DNA of 64,000 nt from Nocardia jiangxiensis NBRC 101359 (GCF_000308615.1 NZ_BAGB01000041.1:372001-436000), one strand, 5' to 3'; counted from the first letter of the stretch, positions 1 to 8,005 are shown. The notes: a model not told the origin generated them from the sequence alone. Numbers and translations: made by a program.

Positions 1-284
1 TCGAGATGCTGCCGGGCATCCGTGCGGCGGTCGGGCCGGATCTGCCGATTCTGCTGGACAGCGGCGTGCGCACCGGCAGCGACATCTATCTGGCCCTCGC
101 GCTCGGGGCCGACGCCGTCATCATCGGCCGGGCCGCCATCTACGGGCTGGCCGCCGCCGGGGAGGCCGGGGTCGATCGAGTGCTCGCGCTGCTGAACGAG
201 GAACTGCGCACGCTCATGATCCTGTCCGGCGCAGCCACTCTCGGCGATATCGATCGCACCCGGATCGTGCGGGCCCCGGCATGA
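1..284 (+). CDS. FMN-dependent 2-hydroxy-acid dehydrogenase/oxidase, C-terminal part only
   Basis: The reading frame is open from the window edge (first full codon at 3) to TGA at 282-284, so only about the last 93 residues of a protein usually 350-400 long are seen. The fragment holds the end of the FMN-binding TIM barrel: a 'LLDSGVRTGSDIYLALALGAD' type stretch and then IIGRA, which bind the FMN phosphate in the lactate oxidase/glycolate oxidase/mandelate dehydrogenase family. These enzymes oxidise L-2-hydroxy acids to 2-oxo acids. The next gene starts 58 bp downstream on the same strand and the later genes also fit 2-hydroxy/2-oxo acid chemistry. The exact substrate cannot be told because the catalytic N-terminal part lies outside the window. 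Confidence 0.85.
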   Translation, partial: EMLPGIRAAVGPDLPILLDSGVRTGSDIYLALALGADAVIIGRAAIYGLAAAGEAGVDRVLALLNEELRTLMILSGAATLGDIDRTRIVRAPA

Positions 285-342
285 GGGGCCGGGGCCGCAC
301 CGACCTGCGCACACCACCGGTCCGTGGAAGGAGAACAGTCTC

Positions 343-690
343 GTGAACGCCCCCTTTCCCGCGGCCCGCATCGGCGGTGGCCTGATCTTCACCTCGGGTC
401 TGGCCGCGATCGACACCGCCACGATGACGCCGTCCGCCGACACCTTCGACGGGCAGGCGACCAACGTGCTCGACCAGCTCGACGCCGCACTCGACGCGGC
501 GGGCAGCAGCCGCGCGCAGGTCCTGAAACTGGACTGCTATCTGTCCGACCGGCGATGGTTCGCGTCCTGGAACGCGGCCTTCGCCAAGTATTTCGAGTCA
601 GCCGCACCGGCGCGGACCACTACCGTCACCACCCTGCCCATCGAGGGGCTGTTCATCGAAATCCAGGCGATCGCGGTCGCCGAATCCTGA
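343..690 (+). CDS. RidA/YjgF/YER057c family protein (enamine/imine deaminase)
   Basis: A 115-residue protein, about the normal RidA length. The family signature is visible: an N-terminal 'GGLIFTSGLAAID' strand, 'QATNVLDQLDAALDAAGSS' helix and a C-terminal 'TTVTTLPIEGLFIEIQAIAVA' segment. RidA proteins are trimeric cytosolic enzymes that hydrolyse reactive 2-imino/enamino acids to 2-oxo acids. The GTG start is set by a strong AAGGAG-like ribosome site at 328-333. The gene sits 12 bp before the methyltransferase and 58 bp after the FMN oxidase, so it is probably co-transcribed with them. The usual substrate-binding arginine (normally in an 'RA' motif near residue 105) is not obvious: the C-terminal segment reads EIQAIAV, so a non-canonical subgroup and a different ligand are possible. 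Confidence 0.85.
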   Translation: MNAPFPAARIGGGLIFTSGLAAIDTATMTPSADTFDGQATNVLDQLDAALDAAGSSRAQVLKLDCYLSDRRWFASWNAAFAKYFESAAPARTTTVTTLPIEGLFIEIQAIAVAES

Positions 691-702
691 GGGAGATCCA
701 TC

Positions 703-1710
703 ATGACCGCCGCAACTCCACTCGTGCATACCCGTTCCGCCGTAGGCGATTTCACCATCCGCGACGTCATCGAGGGCCAGACGGCCGGGCAGCTCATCGT
801 GGCCGCCGACGACTGGGGCTGGTGGGTAACGCTCCTGGGCGGCAACACCATCGCACCCACCACCGGCATCCAGCAGGCGGTGGCCGTCGGGCTGGTGCGC
901 GCCGGATTCCTGATGCGGCGCAACCACCGCTACCACCTCACCCACACCGGTCACGACGTCGGCAAGAATCGCGGTTTCGTCCGGTGCGCGGTACGCGGTT
1001 GGGAACCCACGTTCCGCAGACTGTCCGATGCCGCGCTCGACGAATTCATCCCCGCCGCAACCGAACCCGGCGAGGTCGCGCGCGCCTGCACCGATATCGC
1101 CCGCCGACGCCCGGAGATCTTCGCCGGCATCGGCGCGGCCATCGCCGCCGACGAAACCCCGGGCTGCACCATCGATCTCGGCTGCGCCGACGCCGGACGC
1201 GTACAAGCCCTGGCCGCGATCGCACCGCGCGAGCGATTCCTGGGCGTGGACATCGAGGCCGAGGTGATCGACGAGGCCACCGCGGTCCTGGCCGGACTCG
1301 ATCTCACCGATCGAGTCACCCTGCTGGCCGGTTCGGTACAGCCCGAGGCCGAACCTCCGGCCTGGCTCGCACACGTCGACCGCGACAGCGTCACCACCGC
1401 CATGTCGTTCTTCCTGCTGCATCAGCTCGCCAGCGACGGCGAGGGCATCGCGGCGGTGCTGCGCGGTTGGATGGAATGGTTCCCGAACGTGCGCCGCTTG
1501 GTCATCGGCGACGGTTATCTCCTCGAGGCCGAACAGTGGACCCAGCAACCCTGGTTCTCGCCCACCTACGAGATCTACCACACGATCACCGGGGTGCGAC
1601 TGTGGACGCAACAGGAGTACGAGGCCGCGTTCGCCGAACTCGGCTGGTCGGTGACCCGGCGCATGGAGGACCACACCATGCTGGTCACCACCGTCCTCGA
1701 ACGCGGATGA
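703..1710 (+). CDS. Class I SAM-dependent methyltransferase, resembling 2-oxo-acid C-methyltransferases
   Basis: 335 residues. An N-terminal winged-helix-like dimerisation region (about 15-110) is followed by a class I SAM domain with motif I 'IDLGCADAG' at 157-164 and 'FLGVDIEAEVID' at 179-190. The C-terminal half carries 'SFFLLHQ' (H240, Q241), 'FPNVRRLVIGD' (260-270) and 'YEIYHTITG' (H293). From family knowledge this layout matches the group that includes MppJ, an iron-binding phenylpyruvate C3-methyltransferase whose metal ligands fall in comparable positions; that match is from memory, not alignment. ATG follows a GGGAG site. The stop overlaps the next ATG (ATGA), so translation is coupled to the FAD oxidase. 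A plain O- or N-methyltransferase remains possible. Confidence 0.75.
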   Translation: MTAATPLVHTRSAVGDFTIRDVIEGQTAGQLIVAADDWGWWVTLLGGNTIAPTTGIQQAVAVGLVRAGFLMRRNHRYHLTHTGHDVGKNRGFVRCAVRGWEPTFRRLSDAALDEFIPAATEPGEVARACTDIARRRPEIFAGIGAAIAADETPGCTIDLGCADAGRVQALAAIAPRERFLGVDIEAEVIDEATAVLAGLDLTDRVTLLAGSVQPEAEPPAWLAHVDRDSVTTAMSFFLLHQLASDGEGIAAVLRGWMEWFPNVRRLVIGDGYLLEAEQWTQQPWFSPTYEIYHTITGVRLWTQQEYEAAFAELGWSVTRRMEDHTMLVTTVLERG

Positions 1711-3053
1711 CAACCTCGTTCGACGGGCCGCCGATTCCGATCGACACCCGCGCGGCGGTGCTCGATCAGTTCGTCGCCGACGAGACCGGCCGCAGCGGCA
1801 GCCGCCCGCGCGGGGTCGCCTACGCGACCGGTCTCGACGACGTGCTCGCCGTGGTGGCCTGGGCGCGCGACTCGCGCACCCCGCTCATCGCCCGCGGCGC
1901 GGGCACCAGCCTGGAAGGGCATCTGCTCGCCCGCGGGGACGAGCTGGTCCTGGATCTGTCTCGAGCGGATTCGATCCTGGACATCTCGCCCGCGGACTTC
2001 ACCGCCACCGTGCAGCCGGGGGTGACCCGCACCCGGCTCAACGCGGCGGCAGCCGAATTCGGCCTGCAGTTCACTGTGGACCCGGGCGCGGATGCCACCC
2101 TCGGCGGGATGGCCGCCACCAATGCCAGCGGCACCACCAGTGTGCGGTACGGTGGCATGCGGGCCAATGTCGTTGCACTGCAGGCGGTTTTCGCCGACGG
2201 CCGGGTCATGCGGCTGGGTCGGGCGGTGCGGAAGTCCTCCAGTGGTTACGACCTGAAGAGTCTGCTGATCGGATCGGCGGGGACGCTGGCGATCATCACC
2301 GAACTGACCGTGCGACTGCACCCGATTCCCGAATGTCTTGCATCGGTGCGGATCTCGTTTCCGAACGTGGCCGCCGCGGTGGACGCCGCGGTCGAGATGC
2401 TGGGACTCGCGCTGCCCGTCAGCAGACTCGAATTCGTCGATGCCGCGAGTATGGCCGCTGTCAACGACTTCCGCGGCACCCGCTATACCGAGATGCCGGC
2501 ACTGTTCGTCGATCTCGAAACGGCCTCGGCCGCAGCGGCGAACGCGAACGAACGCGAGATCCATCGCATCGTCCGGGCGCACGGCGCAACTGCGGTCACC
2601 GTGGCCCGGACGCACACCGAACGACACGCACTCTGGGAGGACCGGCACACACTGTTCTTCGCACTCAAGGCCCGCAGCCCCGGGCACCGGTTCCTGGTGA
2701 CCGATACCGCCGTGCCCTGTTCCCGCATCGCCGATGCGGTGGGCACCGCGACCCGGCTCGGCGACGAGCTGGGTCTGGACATCAGCGTGGCCGGGCACAT
2801 CGGCGACGGCAACGTGCACGTCGTTGTGCCCTACACCGAAGCGAACCTCCCTGCCGCCCTGCGGTTCTCGGACGCCGTGGTGCGCCATGCACTCGCCGTC
2901 GGCGGCACCGCATCGGGCGAGCACGGCATCGGCCTGGCCAAGAAGAAATACCTCCGCGACGAGCACGGCGCCGCCGTGGAGGTCATGACCGGGCTCAAAC
3001 ACGCCCTGGACCCGCACGGACTGCTGAATCCGGGCAAGATCCTGGACGCGTGA
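1707..3053 (+). CDS. FAD-linked D-2-hydroxy-acid dehydrogenase (GlcD/D-LDH family)
   Basis: 448 residues from the ATG that overlaps the upstream stop. The N-terminal vanillyl-alcohol-oxidase-type FAD domain shows 'PLIARGAGTSLEG' and 'PGADATLGGMAATNASG' (pyrophosphate and isoalloxazine contacts). The C-terminal FAD-oxidase domain has 'AGHIGDGNVHVVVPY' with the metal-binding histidines and 'ASGEHGIGLAKKKYL'. The ending 'LDPHGLLNPGKIL' is typical of glycolate oxidase GlcD and D-lactate dehydrogenase. The reaction is oxidation of a D-2-hydroxy acid to the 2-oxo acid, with electrons passed to a quinone or cytochrome. Together with the FMN enzyme at the start of the operon the cell could oxidise both stereoisomers. 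Last gene of the operon. Confidence 0.85.
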   Translation: MTTSFDGPPIPIDTRAAVLDQFVADETGRSGSRPRGVAYATGLDDVLAVVAWARDSRTPLIARGAGTSLEGHLLARGDELVLDLSRADSILDISPADFTATVQPGVTRTRLNAAAAEFGLQFTVDPGADATLGGMAATNASGTTSVRYGGMRANVVALQAVFADGRVMRLGRAVRKSSSGYDLKSLLIGSAGTLAIITELTVRLHPIPECLASVRISFPNVAAAVDAAVEMLGLALPVSRLEFVDAASMAAVNDFRGTRYTEMPALFVDLETASAAAANANEREIHRIVRAHGATAVTVARTHTERHALWEDRHTLFFALKARSPGHRFLVTDTAVPCSRIADAVGTATRLGDELGLDISVAGHIGDGNVHVVVPYTEANLPAALRFSDAVVRHALAVGGTASGEHGIGLAKKKYLRDEHGAAVEVMTGLKHALDPHGLLNPGKILDA

Positions 3054-3072
3054 ACTCCCGTGTCGCCGTTGC

Positions 3073-3306
3073 TCAGCGCGGGCCCGGCACGGCGGGATCG
3101 GGGGCCGGAACGACGACCGCGGGGATGGGGCCGGTGGTGGGACGTCCGTTCTGGGCGTAGCCCAGCCAACCGGTGCCGACGAAGACGGCCAGCAACACTG
3201 CGGTCGGTAATTCCAGCAGCAGCCATCCCTGCGGACACCACGGCAGGGTCCGCGCCGCAGCACGCCCCGTCACACCGCGAGCCTGCCGCATCTGCGGCTC
3301 ACCCAT
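3073..3306 (-). CDS. Small single-pass membrane protein, unknown function
   Basis: About 77 residues from ATG (a longer version could start at GTG 3342). A hydrophobic helix of roughly 20 residues ('LLLELPTAVLLAVFVGTGWLG') is preceded by arginines and followed by a Pro/Val-rich tail ('PIPAVVVPAPDPAVPGPR'), so the likely topology is N-in with a short proline-rich outside tail. No enzyme motif is seen. It converges with the operon ending at 3053, with 19 bp between stops. The ribosome site is weak, so the start is unsure. No family recognised. Confidence 0.45.
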   Translation of the reverse strand: MGEPQMRQARGVTGRAAARTLPWCPQGWLLLELPTAVLLAVFVGTGWLGYAQNGRPTTGPIPAVVVPAPDPAVPGPR

Positions 3307-3671
3307 CGGCACCGACCACTCACCCGCAACTCGCCGTTGCACGCTCCGAAACCTCCATCATGTCGACCGGTCCGGGAATGATGCCCGAACGTCGCCGAAT
3401 ACTCAGAGTGCCCGCTCACACACACCGCCACACCAGTAATGGTCTGGGAATTCGGCGTGCCTATATATTTTGCCCTTATTTCGCTCCGATGTCGGATTTT
3501 CCGGCTCGGTGCACCAACCCCCAGACCGTCCGGTGCGGCGCACCGTCGTTCCTTCCGGTAACTGATCACTCGCTACGCTGTGATCACGTCGCGGCGGCAA
3601 GACCGATTCACCGGTGCGCCACCGCTCCCGGTGATCGGCTTCACGAACTCATGCTCAGGAGGTACGGTTCG
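3307..3671. other. Intergenic stretch without convincing gene
   Basis: About 365 bp with no frame that looks coding. It contains a locally AT-rich patch (around 3460-3485, TATATATTTTGCCCTTATTTCGC), unusual for this genome, that could hold the promoter of the small ORF at 3672 or of the membrane-protein gene on the other strand. No clear operator or terminator palindrome was seen. Confidence 0.4.
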
Positions 3672-3809
3672 ATGCTGCATGCCCCCCGGATACCCTGCGC
3701 CGCACTGGTTCTCACACCAGCTGTGGCCGCGGCCGGCGTCACACTCCGACCCTGCGGCTCGATTCCCTCCTGGTTCCCGCCCTCGGCACGGCCGCGCCCA
3801 CCGCGCTGA
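3672..3809 (+). CDS. Possible short secreted peptide or remnant of a secreted protein gene
   Basis: ATG at 3672 sits 9 bases after a perfect AGGAGG (3657-3662), the strongest ribosome site nearby. The 45-residue product begins like a signal peptide ('PCAALVLTPAVAAAGVTL') and then becomes Pro/Arg-rich and stops. A +1 frame from about 3770 continues to 3906 with plausible amino-acid use ('APTALNTGVRVLAFARGR'), which would fit a frameshifted remnant. Family not recognised. The alternative is that the AGGAGG is fortuitous. Confidence 0.25.
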   Translation: MLHAPRIPCAALVLTPAVAAAGVTLRPCGSIPSWFPPSARPRPPR

Positions 3810-3890
3810 ACACGGGCGTGCGAGTACTCGCATTCGCCCGCGGCCGAGTCCGAACGACGGAGAACCTTGCGCAGAAAATCGAGAGCCGCC

Positions 3891-4082
3891 ATGTCATCCA
3901 CCCCTGAAATGATCTTCGTCGCCGCCGCCGCATTCGGCGCGGCAGCCCTGGTCACCCTCACCGCGCTGTCCCCCGCCCGCGCCGACGCCGGGTATGGTCG
4001 GGCGTACCGGGCCCGATCGAGTTCGGTACCCACAGGTCGCGATCCCTACCTCGCCGGGAGAACATCGGGTGACTTCCACTGA
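3891..4082 (+). CDS. Possible small exported peptide upstream of the flavoprotein
   Basis: A 63-residue frame beginning with a signal-peptide-like stretch ('MIFVAAAAFGAAALVTLTALSPARADA') that ends in an AXA-type cleavage site. There is no obvious ribosome site, and its 3' end overlaps the start of the flavoprotein gene at 4069. It may be a real small gene, a decayed one, or chance coding potential in GC-rich DNA; I favour neither strongly. Confidence 0.2.
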   Translation: MSSTPEMIFVAAAAFGAAALVTLTALSPARADAGYGRAYRARSSSVPTGRDPYLAGRTSGDFH

Positions 4083-5496
4083 CCGCGGCCCGCTGCCACG
4101 CCGCACCCTGCTGCGCGGCGTCGGCGCCCTCACCGCCGCCGCCGCACTCACACATCCGGCTACGGCCACCGCCGACACCCTCGAATGGGCGGGCCTGCGA
4201 AAACCCTTGCGAGGAAAGCTGTTACTTCCCAGCGACGGCGAATACCGATCCGCCAAACAGCTTTTCGACCCGAAGTTCGACTCCGGCGCACCGGTCGCCG
4301 TCGTGGAGGCCACGGCGTCGAGCGATGTGACCGCGGCCGTGGCCTTCGCGCGCGAGCACCGCGTGCCGCTGGCGGCCCGCGCGGGCGGGCACTCGTACGT
4401 GGGCGCCTCGGCCACCACGGGCGCGCTGGTGGTGGATGTGCGCGGGCTCGACGACATCACACTGACCGGCGACCTGGTGACGGTCGGCGCGGGCGTGCGC
4501 ATCCGCACGGTACTGGCCGAGCTGAACAAGTCCGGCAGGTCGCTGCCGATCGGCTCCTGCCCCACCGTCGGACTGGCCGGACTCACCCTCGGCGGCGGAC
4601 TCGGCGTCGACTCCCGACGTTACGGATTGACCTGCGATGCACTGGAATCCGCCGATGTCGTGCTGCCCGGCGGAGGCACCGCGCACACCTCGGCGGAGAG
4701 CTGGCCCGGACTGTTCTGGGCGTTGCGCGGCGGCGTCGGCAGCGCCGGAATCCTCACCTCGCTCACCTTCCGCACCGTCCCGTCGCAAGCCCGCGACATC
4801 GTGCGGATCGGCTTCCCCGCCGACGCGGCGGTGCAGGCCCTGACCGGCTGGGCCCGCTGGCTGCCCACCGCCGACCGCTCGGTGTGGTCGAACGTCGAGA
4901 TCGGCGCTACCGCAGGCACTGTCGAATGTTCCATGATGATGGTCACGCCCGCCGGACAGGGCGCGGCCGCGGCCGCGGGAGTGACCGCCGCGGTCGCCAG
5001 GACGCCGACGTCCACGACCCGCCGAACTCTCGACCATCTGGCGGCCGCCGACTCCATCGCGGGCGGATCGACCATCCCGCGCTCGACCAAGGTCGCCGGA
5101 TCGGACGTGCTGCGCGAGCTGAACGCGGCGGTGGCGGGCACCATCGTCGATATCGTCACCGCCCGATCTCGCAGCGGCGCAGCCGGTTACGTACTCGTCG
5201 ACCCACTCGATGGCGCGGTGCGCGACACCCGGGCGGATGCCACCGCATTCCCCTGGCGCGCACACGCCGCGACGCTGCAGTGGATCGTGGACGAACCCGA
5301 CTCACCCGACGACGCACGCGCGTGGATCACCGCCGCGCACCGCGCGTTGGGCTCCGCCTCGGTCGGCGCGTACGCCAACTACGCCGAACCCGGTGTCACG
5401 GCGGATCGCTACTACGCGGGCAACCTGTCCCGCCTGCGCACCCTGGCCCGATCCGTCGACCCGAATCGCCTGCTGCGCACCGGAATCACGCTCTGA
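4069..5496 (+). CDS. Tat-exported FAD-binding oxidoreductase, berberine-bridge-enzyme type
   Basis: 475 residues from GTG 4069, chosen because the GGGAG site lies just upstream and because it places a twin-arginine signal ('PRRTLLRGVGALTAAAALTH') at the N-terminus. After the signal comes a PCMH-type FAD domain: 'VPLAARAGGHSYVGAS' contains the GGHS motif whose His forms the 8-alpha FAD bond in this family, followed by 'LPIGSCPTVGLAGLTLGGGLG'. The usual second FAD-linking cysteine (motif G-x-C) appears as 'PIGSC'. The C-terminal BBE tail is seen as 'YYAGNLSRLRTLARSVDPNRLL', shorter than the typical 'YxNYxD' pattern. Probably folded in the cytoplasm and exported as an oxidase of sugars or aromatic alcohols. 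Monocistronic, ending at a strong hairpin. Confidence 0.8.
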   Translation: MTSTDRGPLPRRTLLRGVGALTAAAALTHPATATADTLEWAGLRKPLRGKLLLPSDGEYRSAKQLFDPKFDSGAPVAVVEATASSDVTAAVAFAREHRVPLAARAGGHSYVGASATTGALVVDVRGLDDITLTGDLVTVGAGVRIRTVLAELNKSGRSLPIGSCPTVGLAGLTLGGGLGVDSRRYGLTCDALESADVVLPGGGTAHTSAESWPGLFWALRGGVGSAGILTSLTFRTVPSQARDIVRIGFPADAAVQALTGWARWLPTADRSVWSNVEIGATAGTVECSMMMVTPAGQGAAAAAGVTAAVARTPTSTTRRTLDHLAAADSIAGGSTIPRSTKVAGSDVLRELNAAVAGTIVDIVTARSRSGAAGYVLVDPLDGAVRDTRADATAFPWRAHAATLQWIVDEPDSPDDARAWITAAHRALGSASVGAYANYAEPGVTADRYYAGNLSRLRTLARSVDPNRLLRTGITL

Positions 5497-5504
5497 GACG
5501 AGTG

Positions 5505-5530
5505 CCCGGCGCGGAATCCGCCGCGCCGGG
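5505..5530. terminator. Bidirectional terminator between convergent genes
   Basis: CCCGGCGCGG (5505-5514), a six-base loop and CCGCGCCGGG (5521-5530) form a perfect 10-bp stem. It lies between the stop of the flavoprotein gene (5496) and the stop of the fumarase gene (5538), which face each other, so it can serve both. No U-tract, as usual in actinobacteria. Confidence 0.7.
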
Positions 5531-5537
5531 AGCCGAA

Positions 5538-7214
5538 TCAGACCCGCTCGGCCGAGCGGGTGCGCACGCGCAGGGCGATGGGCTTCTGGGTCTCGGCGAA
5601 GAAGTCGTTGCCCTTGTCGTCCACGACGATGAAGGCCGGGAAGTTCTCCACCTCGATCTTCCAGACCGCTTCCATGCCGAGTTCCGGATACTCCAGCACC
5701 TCGACGGACTTGATGCAGTCCAGGGCCAGCCGCGCGGCCGGACCGCCGATGGAACCGAGGTAGAACCCGCCGTGCTCCTTGCACGCCTTGGTGACCTGCG
5801 CCGAACGATTTCCCTTGGCCAGCATGACGAACGAGCCGCCCGCGGCCTGGAACTGATCGACATACGAGTCCATCCGGCCGGCCGTGGTCGGGCCGAACGA
5901 ACCCGAGGCGTACCCGTCGGGCGTCTTGGCCGGACCCGCGTAGTAGACGGCCATTTCGCGCAGGTACTGCGGCATCTCCTCGCCCGCGTCCAACCGCTCC
6001 TTGATCTTGGCGTGCGCGATGTCCCGCGCGACCACCAGCGGACCGGTCAGCGACAGGCGGGTCTTCACCGGGTATTTCGACAGTTCCTCGCGGATCTCCG
6101 ACATCGGCCGGTTCAGATCGACCTGCACCACATCGCCGCCGAGGATGGCGTCGGTCTGCTCCGGAAGGTACTGCGCCGGTTCCCGTTCGAGCTGTTCGAG
6201 GAAGACGCCCTCGGGGGTGATCTTGGCCAGCGCCTGGCGGTCCGCCGAACATGACACCGCGATCGCCACCGGGCAGCTCGCGCCGTGCCGCGGCAGCCGG
6301 ATGACGCGCACGTCGTGGCAGAAGTACTTACCGCCGAACTGCGCGCCGATGCCGAAGGACTGCGTGAGTTTGAACACCTCCTGCTCGAGCTCCACGTCCC
6401 GGAAGCCGTGCGCGGCCATGGATCCCGTGGTGGGCAGGGCGTCCAGATAGTGTGCCGAGGCGTATTTCGCGGTCTTGAGCGCGAATTCCGCACTGGTGCC
6501 GCCGATCACGACCGCCAGGTGATACGGCGGGCAGGCCGCGGTGCCCAGCGAGCGGATCTTCTCGTCCAGGAATTCCAGCATCCGGGTCGGATTCAGGATG
6601 GCCTTGGTCTCCTGGAACAGGAACGACTTGTTCGCCGAGCCGCCGCCCTTGGCCATGAACAGGAACTTGTACGCCGGATGAGCGGGATCGGCTGCGGTGG
6701 AATACAACTCGACCTGCGCGGGCAGGTTGGAACCGGTGTTCTTCTCGTCCCACATGGTGATCGGGGCGAGCTGCGAGTACCGCAGGTTCAGCTTGGTGTA
6801 CGCGTCGAATACGCCGCGCGAGATCCACTCCGCGTCGTCCGCACCGGTCAGCACGCCCTCGGACTTCTTGCCCATCACGATCGCGGTGCCGGTGTCCTGG
6901 CACATCGGCAGAATGCCGCCCGCGGAGATGTTGACGTTCTTGAGCAGGTCCAGCGCGACGAACCGGTCGTTGCCGGAGGACTCCGGGTCATCGATGATCT
7001 TGCGCAGCTGAGACAGGTGCGCCGGGCGCAGGTAGTGGCTGATGTCGTGCATCGCCTCGGCGGTCAGCATCCGTAGGACATCCGGCTCGACCTGCAGGAA
7101 CGTCCGTCCACCCGCCTCGAATGTGCTGACTCCCTCAGTGGTGAGCAGCCGGTAGGGGGTCTCGTCGGCGCCGGTCGGCAACAGGTCCGAGTAGAGGAAG
7201 TCAGGCGTGGTCAC
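5538..7214 (-). CDS. fum: Class I fumarate hydratase (iron-sulphur)
   Basis: 558 residues from GTG 7214, set by an AAGGAG site 8 bases upstream. The two-domain class I architecture is complete: alpha domain with 'GILPMCQDTGTAIVMGKK' (cysteine ligand of the [4Fe-4S] cluster), 'WDEKNTGSNLPAQVELY', 'FMAKGGGSANKSFLFQ', 'SLGTAACPPYHLAVVIGGTSAE' and beta domain with 'GPLVVARDIAHAKIKERLD', 'GPTTAGRMDSYVDQF' and 'MLAKGNRSAQVT'. It interconverts fumarate and L-malate in the TCA cycle. Oxygen-sensitive class I enzymes are found in Nocardia and mycobacteria alongside or instead of FumC. Stands alone, converging with the flavoprotein gene. Confidence 0.95.
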   Translation of the reverse strand: MTTPDFLYSDLLPTGADETPYRLLTTEGVSTFEAGGRTFLQVEPDVLRMLTAEAMHDISHYLRPAHLSQLRKIIDDPESSGNDRFVALDLLKNVNISAGGILPMCQDTGTAIVMGKKSEGVLTGADDAEWISRGVFDAYTKLNLRYSQLAPITMWDEKNTGSNLPAQVELYSTAADPAHPAYKFLFMAKGGGSANKSFLFQETKAILNPTRMLEFLDEKIRSLGTAACPPYHLAVVIGGTSAEFALKTAKYASAHYLDALPTTGSMAAHGFRDVELEQEVFKLTQSFGIGAQFGGKYFCHDVRVIRLPRHGASCPVAIAVSCSADRQALAKITPEGVFLEQLEREPAQYLPEQTDAILGGDVVQVDLNRPMSEIREELSKYPVKTRLSLTGPLVVARDIAHAKIKERLDAGEEMPQYLREMAVYYAGPAKTPDGYASGSFGPTTAGRMDSYVDQFQAAGGSFVMLAKGNRSAQVTKACKEHGGFYLGSIGGPAARLALDCIKSVEVLEYPELGMEAVWKIEVENFPAFIVVDDKGNDFFAETQKPIALRVRTRSAERV

Positions 7215-7386
7215 GAATCGCACTCCTTGTGGCTGGAATCGAGCACTTGGCACTGTATCCAGACACCGCCCGCCCATTCGATGTCAGGCAAGCCTAATCT
7301 TGCCCGGTACGGAACACAGGTTGCACCTTCAACACGCTCGGTGTACCTGTCATTGAAGTGGGGACGACCAAGGTGGAAGGCAACAC

Positions 7387-7434
7387 ATGACCAGTCCAAG
7401 CTCGACCCGTCACGGACGCGGCACGAAATCGTGA
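7387..7434 (+). CDS. Fifteen-residue leader peptide coupled to the MarR gene
   Basis: ATG 7387 follows a good GGAAGG ribosome site (7375-7380) and opens a 15-codon frame (Met-Thr-Ser-Pro-Ser-Ser-...-Lys-Ser) whose TGA (7432-7434) overlaps the GTG start (7431-7433) of the MarR gene as GTGA. The MarR GTG has only a weak ribosome site of its own, so the leader plausibly delivers ribosomes to it. Seen directly: the site, frame and overlap. Inferred: that it is translated. No run of one rare codon suggests classical attenuation. Confidence 0.45.
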   Translation: MTSPSSTRHGRGTKS

Positions 7435-7985
7435 CCGAACGCCGTTGGCTCGACGATCTCGAGTCCCGGGCCTGGCTCGGCTTCGTGTTCACCCGCGACC
7501 TCATCGCAGCGGCCGTCGGTCGCGATTCGCTGCGGGCCTCGAACCTGACCTACGTGGAGTACACGGTGCTGGCCCGACTGGCCGACGCCCCCGACCATCG
7601 GCGCAGTTTCGCCGAACTCGCCGCGGTCCTGGAATGGTCGCAGAGTCGCCTCTCGCACCAGATCACGCGAATGGAGAAGCGTGGACTCGTTGCGCGCGAA
7701 TCGATTCCGGACGATGCTCGGCGCACCGCCGCCGTGCTGACCGGCAAAGGTTCGGATGTGCTCACCACCGCCGAACCCGCCTACGTCGACAGCGTCCGCC
7801 GGCACATGATCGACGTATTGGACCGTGATCAGCTCACCGCGCTCGCCGATATCTACGACACACTGCTGACCCATCACCGCCGCCCCGCCCAGACCGCGAC
7901 AGCCACCCTCGACAAGCACTCCGACCAGCTGTCCGAGCGCCGGGATGAGTCGCGTCTGCTCGACCGCGACGACCGCGCCGGATGA
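7431..7985 (+). CDS. MarR family transcriptional regulator
   Basis: 184 residues from GTG 7431. The winged helix-turn-helix is clear: 'NLTYVEYTVLARLADAPDHRRSFAELAAVLEWSQSRLSHQITRMEKRGLVARE' (helices 2-4), the wing 'DDARRTAAVLTGKG' and a C-terminal dimer helix. MarR proteins are small-molecule-responsive dimeric repressors. A charged tail (last 25 residues) follows the fold. The gene lies between fumarase (divergent) and the stress cluster, with no obvious target operon of its own; autoregulation is possible. See the leader ORF for translational coupling. An in-frame upstream extension exists but has no ribosome site. Confidence 0.85.
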   Translation: MTERRWLDDLESRAWLGFVFTRDLIAAAVGRDSLRASNLTYVEYTVLARLADAPDHRRSFAELAAVLEWSQSRLSHQITRMEKRGLVARESIPDDARRTAAVLTGKGSDVLTTAEPAYVDSVRRHMIDVLDRDQLTALADIYDTLLTHHRRPAQTATATLDKHSDQLSERRDESRLLDRDDRAG

Positions 7986-8005
7986 GGTTCTCGCACGTCC
8001 TCGAT

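Noticed and set aside
324..1706. Upstream extension of the FAD-oxidase frame to 324
   Set aside because: This part is Arg-rich shadow coding over the RidA and methyltransferase genes. The real start is ATG 1707, which overlaps the methyltransferase stop.
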